A stretch of 64,000 nt of DNA from positions 2,020,501 to 2,084,500 of the forward strand of contig NZ_CP116902.1 of the NCBI RefSeq assembly GCF_028471905.1. Reading direction: 5' to 3'. Of the stretch, positions 50,737-59,215 are shown piece by piece. Within the stretch, counting starts at the first letter, position 1. Each line of letters opens with the position of its first letter. Made by a program: the position numbers and the translations under genes. The stretch comes from Aneurinibacillus uraniidurans. GTDB lineage: Bacteria; Bacillota; Bacilli; Aneurinibacillales; Aneurinibacillaceae. The notes below the pieces were generated by a model. It was not told the DNA's origin, made no database searches, and saw only the letters and a program-made list of their open reading frames with translations.

Positions 50737-51981
50737 TCAGTTATCCCTTCCGATGTTTTTCATCTTCGTTTCTTCTTTCTGCCTCCATGTTGAATAGCCA
50801 AAAGAACACATTCTGGAATAATACTCCCAATACCCGATCAGCCCAACCGCTACTAGGGCTGTTTGTGGTGAAAACATAGGAAAATCAAACAGTCCAGTGA
50901 GAAGCGTGACAGGAATTAAAAACAAAAAAACATCTAAAAATTCTTTGTGCGTACGACTCGCTGTCAACGTTAATAAAAGTCGGTACAATAGGACAACAAC
51001 CAGCAGCAAAAATGCCATGCCTCCCACCGTACCAAAATTCACAAAAAAGTAGAGAAAAATATTATGAGGGTGAGCAACATACTGACCGATCAACTCTTTA
51101 TACATGTCCTGGAATCCGTTTGGTGTAACGCCAAAAACCGGATGCTCTCTCCATATGTTCAAACTTGTTTCCCAGATCAATTTTCGATCACTCATGGATT
51201 CTCCCAGGCTTCCACTCCGCGGCAGCCATTCCATAAATAGCGGAGTACATGTCAAAAATCCGATCAGCCCCAAAAAGCGCAGCTTCAAACGAAGGCGGAA
51301 GAAAAAGAAGAGATATAACATCACCATCGCGGCAAATCCGGTACGTGACCCTGTTTCAATAATCGCTGTAGATAAAACAACCAAACAACCAATAAATAGC
51401 AGGTTAATTTTTCGTTTTTTCTGATGGATTTTATAGAGCCATACGACTAATAACAGAGCTACAGCATACAGCAGCAAAAACGAAGCAAAGTTAGGATTAT
51501 ACGTACTTCCGAATAGACGATCCAACTGATCATAGCCAAATAATCTTGTACCCGTTACTAAGCCCACTATTCCATCCGTTGAACATCCAATGTGAAACAA
51601 TACTTGTATCCATCCTAATAAAGCAATATATAGCCCTCCGCCGATGTTAATCCAGAGCCAGTTTCGAAAAAGTTGGATGGTTCCGTGCTGTTTTACATAC
51701 AGATAAAAACCGAGATACCCCAAAATAAAAAGTACGGACATTAGGTACGTCAAGTTATGAAGCTGAATGGAAGCTATCACAGTGGAAATGAACAAACTTA
51801 AGAAAAAGACAACGGTGACGGTAACATCAAGTGGTTTTCGCCCGCGGATTACCCGATATAATTGGAACAAGCCAATCAGCATGAGCCATGTAATACCAAT
51901 AGGTGGTAATACATACAGCAAAATCATCCCAGCCTCAAGCTTTCCTATTTTTTTATAATGGTCCCTCTTATCCGTAAACAT
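50737..51981 (-). CDS. O-antigen ligase/polymerase-like membrane protein
   Basis: A 414-residue protein with about ten to twelve membrane helices. A long loop near residues 270-310 holds REHPVFGVTPNGFQDMYKEL and QYVAHPHNIFLYFFVNFG, the H-N-x-x-L motif and G-x-G-P/T pattern of the Wzy_C (O-antigen ligase) family. Such proteins join or polymerise surface glycans from lipid carriers. No glycosyltransferases are nearby, so the substrate is open; teichoic-acid-like or exopolysaccharide roles are possible. The start at 51981 has no obvious strong ribosome site, and a slightly different start is possible. Confidence 0.8.
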   Translation of the reverse strand: MFTDKRDHYKKIGKLEAGMILLYVLPPIGITWLMLIGLFQLYRVIRGRKPLDVTVTVVFFLSLFISTVIASIQLHNLTYLMSVLFILGYLGFYLYVKQHGTIQLFRNWLWINIGGGLYIALLGWIQVLFHIGCSTDGIVGLVTGTRLFGYDQLDRLFGSTYNPNFASFLLLYAVALLLVVWLYKIHQKKRKINLLFIGCLVVLSTAIIETGSRTGFAAMVMLYLFFFFRLRLKLRFLGLIGFLTCTPLFMEWLPRSGSLGESMSDRKLIWETSLNIWREHPVFGVTPNGFQDMYKELIGQYVAHPHNIFLYFFVNFGTVGGMAFLLLVVVLLYRLLLTLTASRTHKEFLDVFLFLIPVTLLTGLFDFPMFSPQTALVAVGLIGYWEYYSRMCSFGYSTWRQKEETKMKNIGRDN

Positions 51982-52134
51982 TCTTTATATCCTTTCCCCT
52001 TTTGAGTATCTCTCTTATACGCTTTTTAGCTGCTTTTAATTTTTTTATAAAGATTTATTAACCTATTACCTATACAATGTATTAGTAACCTTTACGTAGT
52101 TATAAACATGAAATCTGGAGGTATAGATTTTACA

Positions 52135-52704
52135 ATGAAAAAACAACTTAAAAAAGCAGTCGTCTGCCTTGGAATCTCTTCACTTTTACCCGCAGCAGCT
52201 TTCTCTGTATGGGCCGATACCATGCCAGCGACAAAAATCCCAGCACAACAACCAGCTCCAAAGGCTGTGATCGTCGCACCTGTTCACCCGGCAACCCCAG
52301 CAGTTGTAGTTGCTAAACCTAAACTTAACACACAACAGCAAAAAGCCCAAGTTTTAAAACTTGCACAATCGCTCAAAGGAACACGCTACCTGCAGGGGGG
52401 ATCTACGCCTAAAGGGTTTGATTCTTCTGGTTATGTTAACTATTTATTCACAAAAAACGGAATAAACATCCCTCGTTCTACTAATTCGCTATTTCGAACA
52501 GGGAAACCTGTCGCAAAAAACGCCTTGATCGCAGGCGATCTCGTCTTCTTTAATACAAATGTCGGCAAAGGTGCAACCGATGTCGGCATCTACCTTGGCA
52601 ACAATACGTTCCTCTCCGTTACAACCAAAAGAGGTGTAGCCGCTTCGAACTTAAAAGATAAATACTGGGCATCCAAATTTGTCGGTGCAAAACGCATCTT
52701 ATAA
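52135..52704 (+). CDS. Secreted NlpC/P60-fold protein lacking the catalytic triad
   Basis: A 189-residue exported protein: a signal peptide (residues 1-27, cleavage probably near VWA-DT), a Pro/Ala/Val-rich linker (about 30-65), then an NlpC/P60 domain (about 70-189). In active enzymes the domain shows GFDCSG, then THVG, then FIH twelve residues later. Here the same positions read GFDSSG (Ser97 for Cys), TDVGIYLG (Asp149 for His) and FLS (Ser161 for His). The fold-keeping residues PRSTNSLF, GDLVFF and GIYLG are retained. I infer a non-catalytic cell-wall-binding or regulatory protein. The start MKKQLKK lies 12 bases after GGAGGT. Confidence 0.85.
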   Translation: MKKQLKKAVVCLGISSLLPAAAFSVWADTMPATKIPAQQPAPKAVIVAPVHPATPAVVVAKPKLNTQQQKAQVLKLAQSLKGTRYLQGGSTPKGFDSSGYVNYLFTKNGINIPRSTNSLFRTGKPVAKNALIAGDLVFFNTNVGKGATDVGIYLGNNTFLSVTTKRGVAASNLKDKYWASKFVGAKRIL

Positions 52705-52734
52705 AAATAACCGGGCATATGCCCGGTTATTTTT
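52703..52734. terminator. Bidirectional terminator between NlpC/P60 and kinase genes
   Basis: A near-perfect palindrome, AAAAATAACCGGGC-ATAT-GCCCGGTTATTTTT, serves both converging genes. The stem core repeats that at 1566-1579. Confidence 0.85.
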
Positions 52735-52748
52735 AGTTCCTCACATCT

Positions 52749-54161
52749 TCAAAGCTGAATTTCAACCATTGTCCCGCAGCCAATTTCACTATTGATTTTA
52801 ATTTCTCCATCGTGTGCCCAAATAATATCACGGGCAATGGCCATGCCAAGTCCGGAACCTTTATGTAATTCTCCTGTGTTAGTCCCACGATAATAACGGT
52901 CAAAAATTCTCTCCAGTTCTTCTTTCTGTATCCCCTTTCCATTATCCTTTATTGTAATGTATGTCCGTTCTTTTTTTTCGATACAGACGACAATTTGGGT
53001 GCTGCTGTCGTTATGGACGATCGCATTATAGATCAGATTATTTATCGCCCTCCGAATAAAAATCTCATCAGCATCTATTTTGATCCGTTCCTGACTACAC
53101 TGAAATTCAATATATCGATTTGAATATTTGGCATCATTCAAAATATCAATGACAATACTTCGTAAAAGAGCTACCATATTAATTGCTTTTTTATGTAACG
53201 TTAATTCTTTATTTTTCAATCTTGTCGTTATGCTCAAATCTTCAACGACTTCCTTTATATAAAGGGATTTATTTTCAATAATTTCTGCGTATTCTCTCAT
53301 TTCTTCTAATGAAAACTGATAGTCCGGGTCTTTCATCATTTCAGCATAACCTTGAATGGAAGCTAACGGTGTTTTGATATCATGGGATATGTTTCCGATC
53401 CATTCTTCTTTCATTTTATCTAGCTTTTTTCGTTCATTTTCATTTACTTTTAGCTGATTGGATAAATAATTCACATTATGAAAAACATCTTTATACATGC
53501 CTTTCGGTTCATAAATGACATCATAGTCTTTGTTTGCTAATCTTCTGATTCCATCTATGAGCATGCTTAATGGCTGCGTCAGTCTTTTGCTGAATAAATA
53601 GCCAATCAATAAAGCAATGAGGCCATCTATTATAATAAAGACCGTACTGCCTACTTTAAACATGTGGAGTATATCCCGATAGTCATATGACAAGACATAT
53701 TTACCGATATAAGGATTTTTGATTCCAATAAAATAACTGTATTTTTTATGATTGATTTCCTTCCCACTCACAAAAACAGTCGTTTCCGCATCAATTTCTT
53801 TATACTTATACATTTGTACAATTTCTAATGGTGTATATTTCTTTTTTGCCCCTGCTGGTAGCCTGTAGCTGTATACTTCCTGGCCATTCTCATCTAAGAT
53901 TTGAATCCATGCGTTGTTTTTTTGCAGCGCATTTTGTCCTTTTTCATTTATTGTCACACGATCAGCAGAAGCTATCACATAATCATCTAAGCTCCTTGTA
54001 AATGCTTCAGCGGATGTTTTATTTGCTTGAAAAATCGGCTCTTTACCTGTAGCCTGGGCTATGAGCAAGGCTAGTATCAGCAGAAAATTTATAAAAACAA
54101 CGAGTATCACTACTAAAACAATGGATAATATATATCGCCCCGTTAACCGCCATTTCATCAA
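52749..54161 (-). CDS. Sensor histidine kinase of the YxdLM-YxeA-like operon
   Basis: A 470-residue kinase: membrane helix 1 at about residues 10-36, an extracytoplasmic sensor of about 135 residues, helix 2 at about 175-195, HAMP (about 196-245), the H-box NISHDIKTPLASIQGY with His near 260, and a HATPase domain with LIYNAIVHND, DNGKGIQKEEL and GSGLGMAI. Unlike BceS/YxdK kinases, which have almost no extracellular part, it has a full sensor domain, so it can sense by itself. It begins directly after the regulator stop and ends the operon. Confidence 0.92.
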   Translation of the reverse strand: MMKWRLTGRYILSIVLVVILVVFINFLLILALLIAQATGKEPIFQANKTSAEAFTRSLDDYVIASADRVTINEKGQNALQKNNAWIQILDENGQEVYSYRLPAGAKKKYTPLEIVQMYKYKEIDAETTVFVSGKEINHKKYSYFIGIKNPYIGKYVLSYDYRDILHMFKVGSTVFIIIDGLIALLIGYLFSKRLTQPLSMLIDGIRRLANKDYDVIYEPKGMYKDVFHNVNYLSNQLKVNENERKKLDKMKEEWIGNISHDIKTPLASIQGYAEMMKDPDYQFSLEEMREYAEIIENKSLYIKEVVEDLSITTRLKNKELTLHKKAINMVALLRSIVIDILNDAKYSNRYIEFQCSQERIKIDADEIFIRRAINNLIYNAIVHNDSSTQIVVCIEKKERTYITIKDNGKGIQKEELERIFDRYYRGTNTGELHKGSGLGMAIARDIIWAHDGEIKINSEIGCGTMVEIQL

Positions 54162-54869
54162 TTATTTATCCTCTACCACAAGCTTATAGCCTAAGCCTTT
54201 TACTGTAATCAAATATTGCGGATTGGAAGGTTGTTCTTCAATCTTCTCCCGTAACCTCCGAATGTGTACCATAATCGTATTATCGAAACCGATAAATTCT
54301 TCGCCCCATACATGATCACAGAGACTTTCTTTACTAATAATTTGATTGGGGTTTTTAAGAAGATGCGCCATTAAGCCAAGTTCTTTTGGCTTTAACTCAA
54401 TGGTTTTTCCGTTCTTTTTCAATTCTGCTCGTTGTTCATATAATTCAAAAGGGCCTGCTTTTAAGGGATGATTTTTGTCATCAACTTGCATATAGTCAGC
54501 CCTGCGCAATTGTGCCTTTACACGATACGCGACTTCCTTTGGACTAAATGGTTTGGTGATATAATCGTCACCGCCAATCGCAAGGCCTAAAATTTTATCA
54601 ATCTCTTCGCCTTTTGCAGATAGGAATAAAATAGGCACCTTCGAAATACTTCTTATTTGTTTACAAACATCATATCCTTCTCCATCCGGCAGCATAATGT
54701 CGAGCAAAACAAGATCTGGCTGTTTTTGTTGAAATTGCGCAAACCCATCTTTTGCAGTTGTCGAAGTATAAATGGTATCGATTCCTTCTTTTGTTAATAC
54801 CGTTTTTAGAATTCGTAAAATATCTTCTTCATCATCGATCAGTAAAACCTTTTTATTTTGTAATGACAT
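54162..54869 (-). CDS. OmpR-family response regulator of the YxdLM-YxeA-like operon
   Basis: A 235-residue regulator with acidic residues DDEED at 12-16, phospho-acceptor Asp57 in LVLLDIMLPDGEG, FLSAKG and ITKPFSPKEVA, then a winged helix with NTIMVHIRRLREK and TVKGLGYKLVVE. The start MSLQNKK is placed 9 bases after AGGAGG. It follows the DUF418 gene by 14 bases on the same strand. The ABC transporter genes upstream in the operon are the likely regulatory context. Confidence 0.92.
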   Translation of the reverse strand: MSLQNKKVLLIDDEEDILRILKTVLTKEGIDTIYTSTTAKDGFAQFQQKQPDLVLLDIMLPDGEGYDVCKQIRSISKVPILFLSAKGEEIDKILGLAIGGDDYITKPFSPKEVAYRVKAQLRRADYMQVDDKNHPLKAGPFELYEQRAELKKNGKTIELKPKELGLMAHLLKNPNQIISKESLCDHVWGEEFIGFDNTIMVHIRRLREKIEEQPSNPQYLITVKGLGYKLVVEDK

Positions 54870-54883
54870 ATATGGCCAGCCTC

Positions 54884-55936
54884 CTAACCGTTTCTCTTTG
54901 TTAGTATACCTCTTCCATATGTCATAAAGCGCCATACTTTCTCTAAAGGTCCCATCTTAAAGAATACAAACCATACATTACTGTAGATGATTTGCAAAGC
55001 AAAGACTAGACAGGAAATGAGGACAACATGGTTAGGTGATACAACTTCAAGACCCATGAATGAGATGATGGCTAATCCGATAAAGCTCTGGGCTACATAA
55101 TTCGTAAACGCCATCTGGCCTACACGTGACACGGGCTTACAGAAGTTTTGGATCTTCTTATTCTCCAGTATGGAAAACAATGTAGTTACGTAAAATAAAA
55201 CCATCGGAATGGTGCTTATAGAAATGATTTGGCTGAGGTTCTCTGCGCTCTTTTCAGATGCTGTCCAAATCCAGAAAGAAAAAACAACAACGGCAGGAAA
55301 TGTTCCAATTTGAATCCATCTAATCTGTTTTTTAAAATCGTTTATCTGCCTGATCCAATCAGCCTTAGCAGCCAGAAAGCCTGCTAAAAGCATCAGGAAG
55401 ATTAACGTGGAATCACTAATAATAAAATTAATTACTCCTGAGAAACTCCCCATCGAAGGAGATGCGAGCTTTGCTATAAGTGCAACCACGTAAATCCCGG
55501 TAATCACTCCAAGCCACTTACTAATTGTATAAATGGTTGCGTGATAAAAAGGGAGAAGCAACAAACCAATCACTGCATAAGCAGGCAAGATCGTCCCCCA
55601 GAAAAATAAAACATGGATGATTCCCAACAAGAGAAGAGCCAGTAGGCGTCTTGTGAAGCGCCACCTTGGCTTATCGCCCCAGTTCTCCGCACGTGAGGCG
55701 AAGATATAAAAGCCCACGCCAAACAAAAAGGAGAAAATCGAAAAGAACTTTTTTTCCACGAAAATGGAGATCAGTGTTCGAATGATTCCATTCACTCCAC
55801 TATAGTCCGGCATGGGTCCACCTTCCACCAAAACTTTGTATCCTGCTACATTGATAAACAATATACCGAATAGCGCAAGGCCACGAATAATATCTAATGA
55901 GACAATTCTTTCTTTCTGTGATATGGATGGGTTCAC
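54884..55936 (-). CDS. DUF418 membrane protein
   Basis: A 350-residue protein with about ten membrane helices. The N-terminus RIVSLDIIRGLALFGILFIN (about residues 10-29), then KKFFSIFSFLFGVGFYIF, and the C-terminal FTNYVAQSFIG with GPLEKVWRFMTYG are the marks of the DUF418/YeiB family, distant relatives of membrane acyltransferases. The function is not established. The start is a GTG behind GGGGGG. It sits between yxeA and the TCS, so it belongs to the same unit. Confidence 0.88.
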   Translation of the reverse strand: MNPSISQKERIVSLDIIRGLALFGILFINVAGYKVLVEGGPMPDYSGVNGIIRTLISIFVEKKFFSIFSFLFGVGFYIFASRAENWGDKPRWRFTRRLLALLLLGIIHVLFFWGTILPAYAVIGLLLLPFYHATIYTISKWLGVITGIYVVALIAKLASPSMGSFSGVINFIISDSTLIFLMLLAGFLAAKADWIRQINDFKKQIRWIQIGTFPAVVVFSFWIWTASEKSAENLSQIISISTIPMVLFYVTTLFSILENKKIQNFCKPVSRVGQMAFTNYVAQSFIGLAIISFMGLEVVSPNHVVLISCLVFALQIIYSNVWFVFFKMGPLEKVWRFMTYGRGILTKRNG

Positions 55937-55963
55937 TCTATGCCCCCCTTTCTATACATCAAT

Positions 55964-56323
55964 TCATTTTAATTTTTCTTTTGCTTTTCCAGGAATGTCT
56001 TCTTTTTTCACTTCTTGATACGAGGTTACTTTCTGTTCTTCTTTCACAAACAGATTGATATACGCCTCTTTGCGAAGCGGTTTCGTGCTTGTAAAGATAA
56101 GCATCTTTTCTTTCCCCTCTTGATCAAAGGCAGGCAACGTGTATTCATACGTGACAAATTTTTCTCCGCTCGTTAATTTGTCTTCTATTTTCTTTCCATT
56201 CCCCGTAATCTGCACATAATAATTGTCTGTACCGAAGCGGTTTACATTCACATTTTGCATAAAAATTAACGATCCAACGATCAAAGCAGCGATTGCCGCT
56301 AAAGATATCATCCATTTTTTCAT
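55964..56323 (-). CDS. yxeA: YxeA-family exported protein
   Basis: A 119-residue protein with an N-terminal membrane anchor or signal (about residues 5-22), then a small beta-rich domain with FGTDNYYVQITGNGKKIE and EYTLPAFDQEGKEK, and a charged Lys-rich end. This matches the YxeA/DUF1093 family. In Bacillus subtilis yxeA follows yxdJKLM, a module linked to cationic-peptide stress; here too it directly follows the transporter genes. Its role is unknown. Confidence 0.87.
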   Translation of the reverse strand: MKKWMISLAAIAALIVGSLIFMQNVNVNRFGTDNYYVQITGNGKKIEDKLTSGEKFVTYEYTLPAFDQEGKEKMLIFTSTKPLRKEAYINLFVKEEQKVTSYQEVKKEDIPGKAKEKLK

Positions 56324-56345
56324 CGTTCTTCCCCTTCATTCCATT

Positions 56346-58277
56346 TTATTTTGTCTTTGTCACGATCTTGTAGTACGCATTGACAGTTAAGAAGTAATAC
56401 ACGATATACATACATGTGTATACGCCCATACATATACTGATGGGAATAACCAGGCTAGTTTGTAAAAGTCTTGATAAAGCCGTTAACGCCACCATACAAT
56501 GAGCGATTCCTACAAGCAAAGGCAAGGCAAAAATGAATAACACTTGTTTGGCAATGCTGTTTCGTAACTCCTTCTTATTCACGCCAATTTTGTGCAAAAT
56601 TTCATAGCGTCCCTTGTCTGCATTCGCCTCGGTTACTTGTTTAAAGTAAATAATGCTTCCTGTTGCCGCAAGGAATACGAGCCCTAAAAAACCGCCCATG
56701 AAAATCAGTAAGCCTGTTGTTTCTAAGCCAGCCGCGTAATCTGCATAGAAGCTTGAGAAACGTGCTTGCTCCGGCATAATGGCTTGAATGTCTTTTGTTA
56801 ATGACTTTGCATCCTCTTCTTTGGTAATCTTGTACATCTCCATATTCACAGGAGTGATTTCGTTTTTTAATTTTACAAACAGTTCATCACTAACTACGAG
56901 CATCGCACCCGCTGTATACAGATTGAGTACCGTATAGGTTTTCAAATGCGTAAATAAAATGTTCTCCTTATGACCGTTTACCTGTAAAGAAATCGTAGAA
57001 CCGACATAGTTAGGTGACATTCCCTTCATGTATTGGGGGTCTAACATCGCTGCTTCGTTTGCTTTTAACGAAAGGACATCGTTCCTTTCTTGTGCTTTTG
57101 CCAGCTTGTTAAAATCACGGTTGGCAATCACGGTATACGCCATCTCATCGCTGGAGAACTTACTATTTAAGCTGGATACGTCTGCATCGATTTGTAGTGT
57201 AGAAATTGCTTCATGATAAACAATGTCATGAGTGTTATGCTTTGAAATCAAATCTTTAGCTTGATTGGCTATATGTTTGTCTATGGCAATAAACATCATG
57301 CTGTTTGGGTCAGCGATTTCTACATTGTTTCTAGTGTTGTAATAGATACTGTACGCGGTTCCAACAGCTATTAATGTTGTCGCACTCAGTACAGCGATGA
57401 CGGTTAGCGTACGGGCATTTCCTTTGATACGGTATAGCAGTTGGGATATGCCGATTACGTTAATGCCATTCCAGTACTGCTTCTTGTTGTTTCTTACCAT
57501 CTTTAATACATAAACCGTTACGGTAGTAAACAAGAAATACGTACCGAGTATAACGGAACTTAAGATAACAAGCGGCGCGATCATAAACCCCAGCTTTCTC
57601 CATGCAGCTGAGTCCAACAAGTTTTGTAGGGCAAGCCAATAACCAATGCCGATCAATACAACCGATAATAAAGCCATGATAAAAGATGCCTTTGGTTCCC
57701 GCTCCCCTTCTTTATCCGCCTGGAATAGTTCAATCAATTTAAAACGGTAAATTAAGCGATATCCCTGAAACGATGTAATCAGCGTAATAACCGTGAACAC
57801 AACAATGGTGTTCATGATCGCTTCGGGTGAAATGGTGAAAGCAGCAATGGCATCATAGCCCATAACCATCATTAAAACTTCTACAAAAAACTTGGATAAT
57901 ACAGAACCGAGCAGAATGCCGACCACGAGAGCTAACGTTCCCATTATGAAGTTCTCATAAAAAAGCATGCGACCAATTTGCTTCTTACGTACACCGAGCA
58001 ACGAGTAAAGGCCAACTTCTTTTTTGCGTTTCCGTGTAAAGAACGAGTTAGAATACCAAATAAAAATCGTTACGAAGATAACCAGAACGACAGCCGCGCT
58101 GCTAAATACCGAACTGATTTTTGGCGACGCGTTAGAAGTCGCTTGAATCGTTTGATCATACTTTAATGACACAAATGTAAAGTAAATCACAATGCTGAAT
58201 ATCATCGAAGCAAAATAAAGAAAGTAATTCGTCATGTTTTTCTGTATGTTTTTTCTGGCAATACTAAACAATGTCAT
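56346..58277 (-). CDS. yxdM: FtsX-type ABC permease (BceB/YxdM-like)
   Basis: A 643-residue permease with the ten-helix BceB/YxdM layout: helix 1 near residue 20, the FtsX core KKEVGLYSLLGVRKKQIGRM (about 78-97), further helices to about 310, a large extracellular loop of about 200 residues (about 325-530), and three C-terminal helices with GRYEILHKIGVNKKEL. Such permeases work in defence against cell-wall-active peptides such as bacitracin or nisin. The start MTLFSIA lies 8 bases after GGAGGT and overlaps the ATPase gene by 14 bases. Confidence 0.9.
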   Translation of the reverse strand: MTLFSIARKNIQKNMTNYFLYFASMIFSIVIYFTFVSLKYDQTIQATSNASPKISSVFSSAAVVLVIFVTIFIWYSNSFFTRKRKKEVGLYSLLGVRKKQIGRMLFYENFIMGTLALVVGILLGSVLSKFFVEVLMMVMGYDAIAAFTISPEAIMNTIVVFTVITLITSFQGYRLIYRFKLIELFQADKEGEREPKASFIMALLSVVLIGIGYWLALQNLLDSAAWRKLGFMIAPLVILSSVILGTYFLFTTVTVYVLKMVRNNKKQYWNGINVIGISQLLYRIKGNARTLTVIAVLSATTLIAVGTAYSIYYNTRNNVEIADPNSMMFIAIDKHIANQAKDLISKHNTHDIVYHEAISTLQIDADVSSLNSKFSSDEMAYTVIANRDFNKLAKAQERNDVLSLKANEAAMLDPQYMKGMSPNYVGSTISLQVNGHKENILFTHLKTYTVLNLYTAGAMLVVSDELFVKLKNEITPVNMEMYKITKEEDAKSLTKDIQAIMPEQARFSSFYADYAAGLETTGLLIFMGGFLGLVFLAATGSIIYFKQVTEANADKGRYEILHKIGVNKKELRNSIAKQVLFIFALPLLVGIAHCMVALTALSRLLQTSLVIPISICMGVYTCMYIVYYFLTVNAYYKIVTKTK

Positions 58278-59031
58278 GCTCTTCACCTCCAAGCAAGGCA
58301 AGCGTATTTAATATCTTTTGGAAAAACTCTTTGCGTGATTGCTGGCCTTTATGAAGTTCCGTAAAGAGTCCGCCGTCTTTAATGAATAATACTCGCTTAC
58401 AGAAGCTTGCCGCATATGCGTCGTGAGTGACCATCATAATGGTTGCTGTATTCTTTTCGTTTAATGTGCGTAAGCTTTCAAGCAAACTTGTAGCAGACTT
58501 TGAATCGAGTGCACCTGTCGGCTCGTCCGCCAGGATTAGGCTTGGGTTGGCAACGATCGCACGGGATGCGGCTGTTCGCTGCTTTTGTCCCCCGGATATA
58601 TGGTACGGATATTTATCTAAGATCTCCCGAATTCCAAATGTATCCGCAATTTCATTGACGCGTTTTTCGATTTCGTTCGGCGGCACTTTTGATAAGGCAA
58701 GCGGAAGCAAAATGTTTTCTTTCACGGTTAACGTATCAAGTAAGTTATAATCTTGGAAAATAAAGCCGAGCTTATTGCGGCGAAAGTCTGATAGTTGTTC
58801 TTCCTTCATTTTGACAATATCCTGACCATCGATGATGATGTCACCTGATGACGGTGTATCAATTGTCGATAAAATATTCAACAGTGTTGATTTACCAGCA
58901 CCAGATGGCCCCATTATCCCAACAAATTCACCTTCTTGAATTTCTAAGTTAATATCCTCCAGCGCTTTATACAGATTTCCTTTAGTCCCAAATACTTTTT
59001 GTACATGTATCGCTTGTAAAATTGTTTTCAT
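58264..59031 (-). CDS. yxdL: ABC transporter ATPase (BceA/YxdL-like)
   Basis: A 255-residue ATPase with GPSGAGKSTLLNIL (Walker A, about residues 40-53), the Q-loop FQDYNLLD, the signature ISGGQKQRT, SLILADEPTGALD (Walker B) and the H-loop MMVTHDAYAA. This is the MacB/BceA type. It is the first gene of the operon ATPase-permease-YxeA-DUF418-regulator-kinase. The C-terminus extends slightly beyond the core, as in BceA. Confidence 0.92.
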   Translation of the reverse strand: MKTILQAIHVQKVFGTKGNLYKALEDINLEIQEGEFVGIMGPSGAGKSTLLNILSTIDTPSSGDIIIDGQDIVKMKEEQLSDFRRNKLGFIFQDYNLLDTLTVKENILLPLALSKVPPNEIEKRVNEIADTFGIREILDKYPYHISGGQKQRTAASRAIVANPSLILADEPTGALDSKSATSLLESLRTLNEKNTATIMMVTHDAYAASFCKRVLFIKDGGLFTELHKGQQSRKEFFQKILNTLALLGGEEHDIV

Positions 59032-59136
59032 CTGGATGTCTCCTATAAAAGTTATTGATGTTTATCCTCGTCTGTAAAAGTTATTATAGTTCGCAAACCT
59101 TACACCATTTTAATGTGAACCTTACATAAACCTTAA

Positions 59137-59188
59137 AAAGGGGCTGCCACCTAAACGTCTACATAGACGAATAGGCAACAGCCCCTTT
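59137..59188 (-). terminator. Terminator of the transglutaminase-like gene
   Basis: AAAGGGGCTG (59137-59146) with CAGCCCCTTT (59179-59188), a T-rich end on the minus strand and a small inner hairpin CGTCTA-CA-TAGACG. It lies about 28 bases past the stop. Confidence 0.8.
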
Positions 59189-59215
59189 GCATGTTCGTTC
59201 ATTTTTGATCATGAA

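Noticed and set aside
52749-54869. Calling this pair BceRS/YxdJK
   Set aside because: The kinase has a large extracellular domain and HAMP, so it is not of the intramembrane-sensing Bce type; gene symbols were therefore not assigned.
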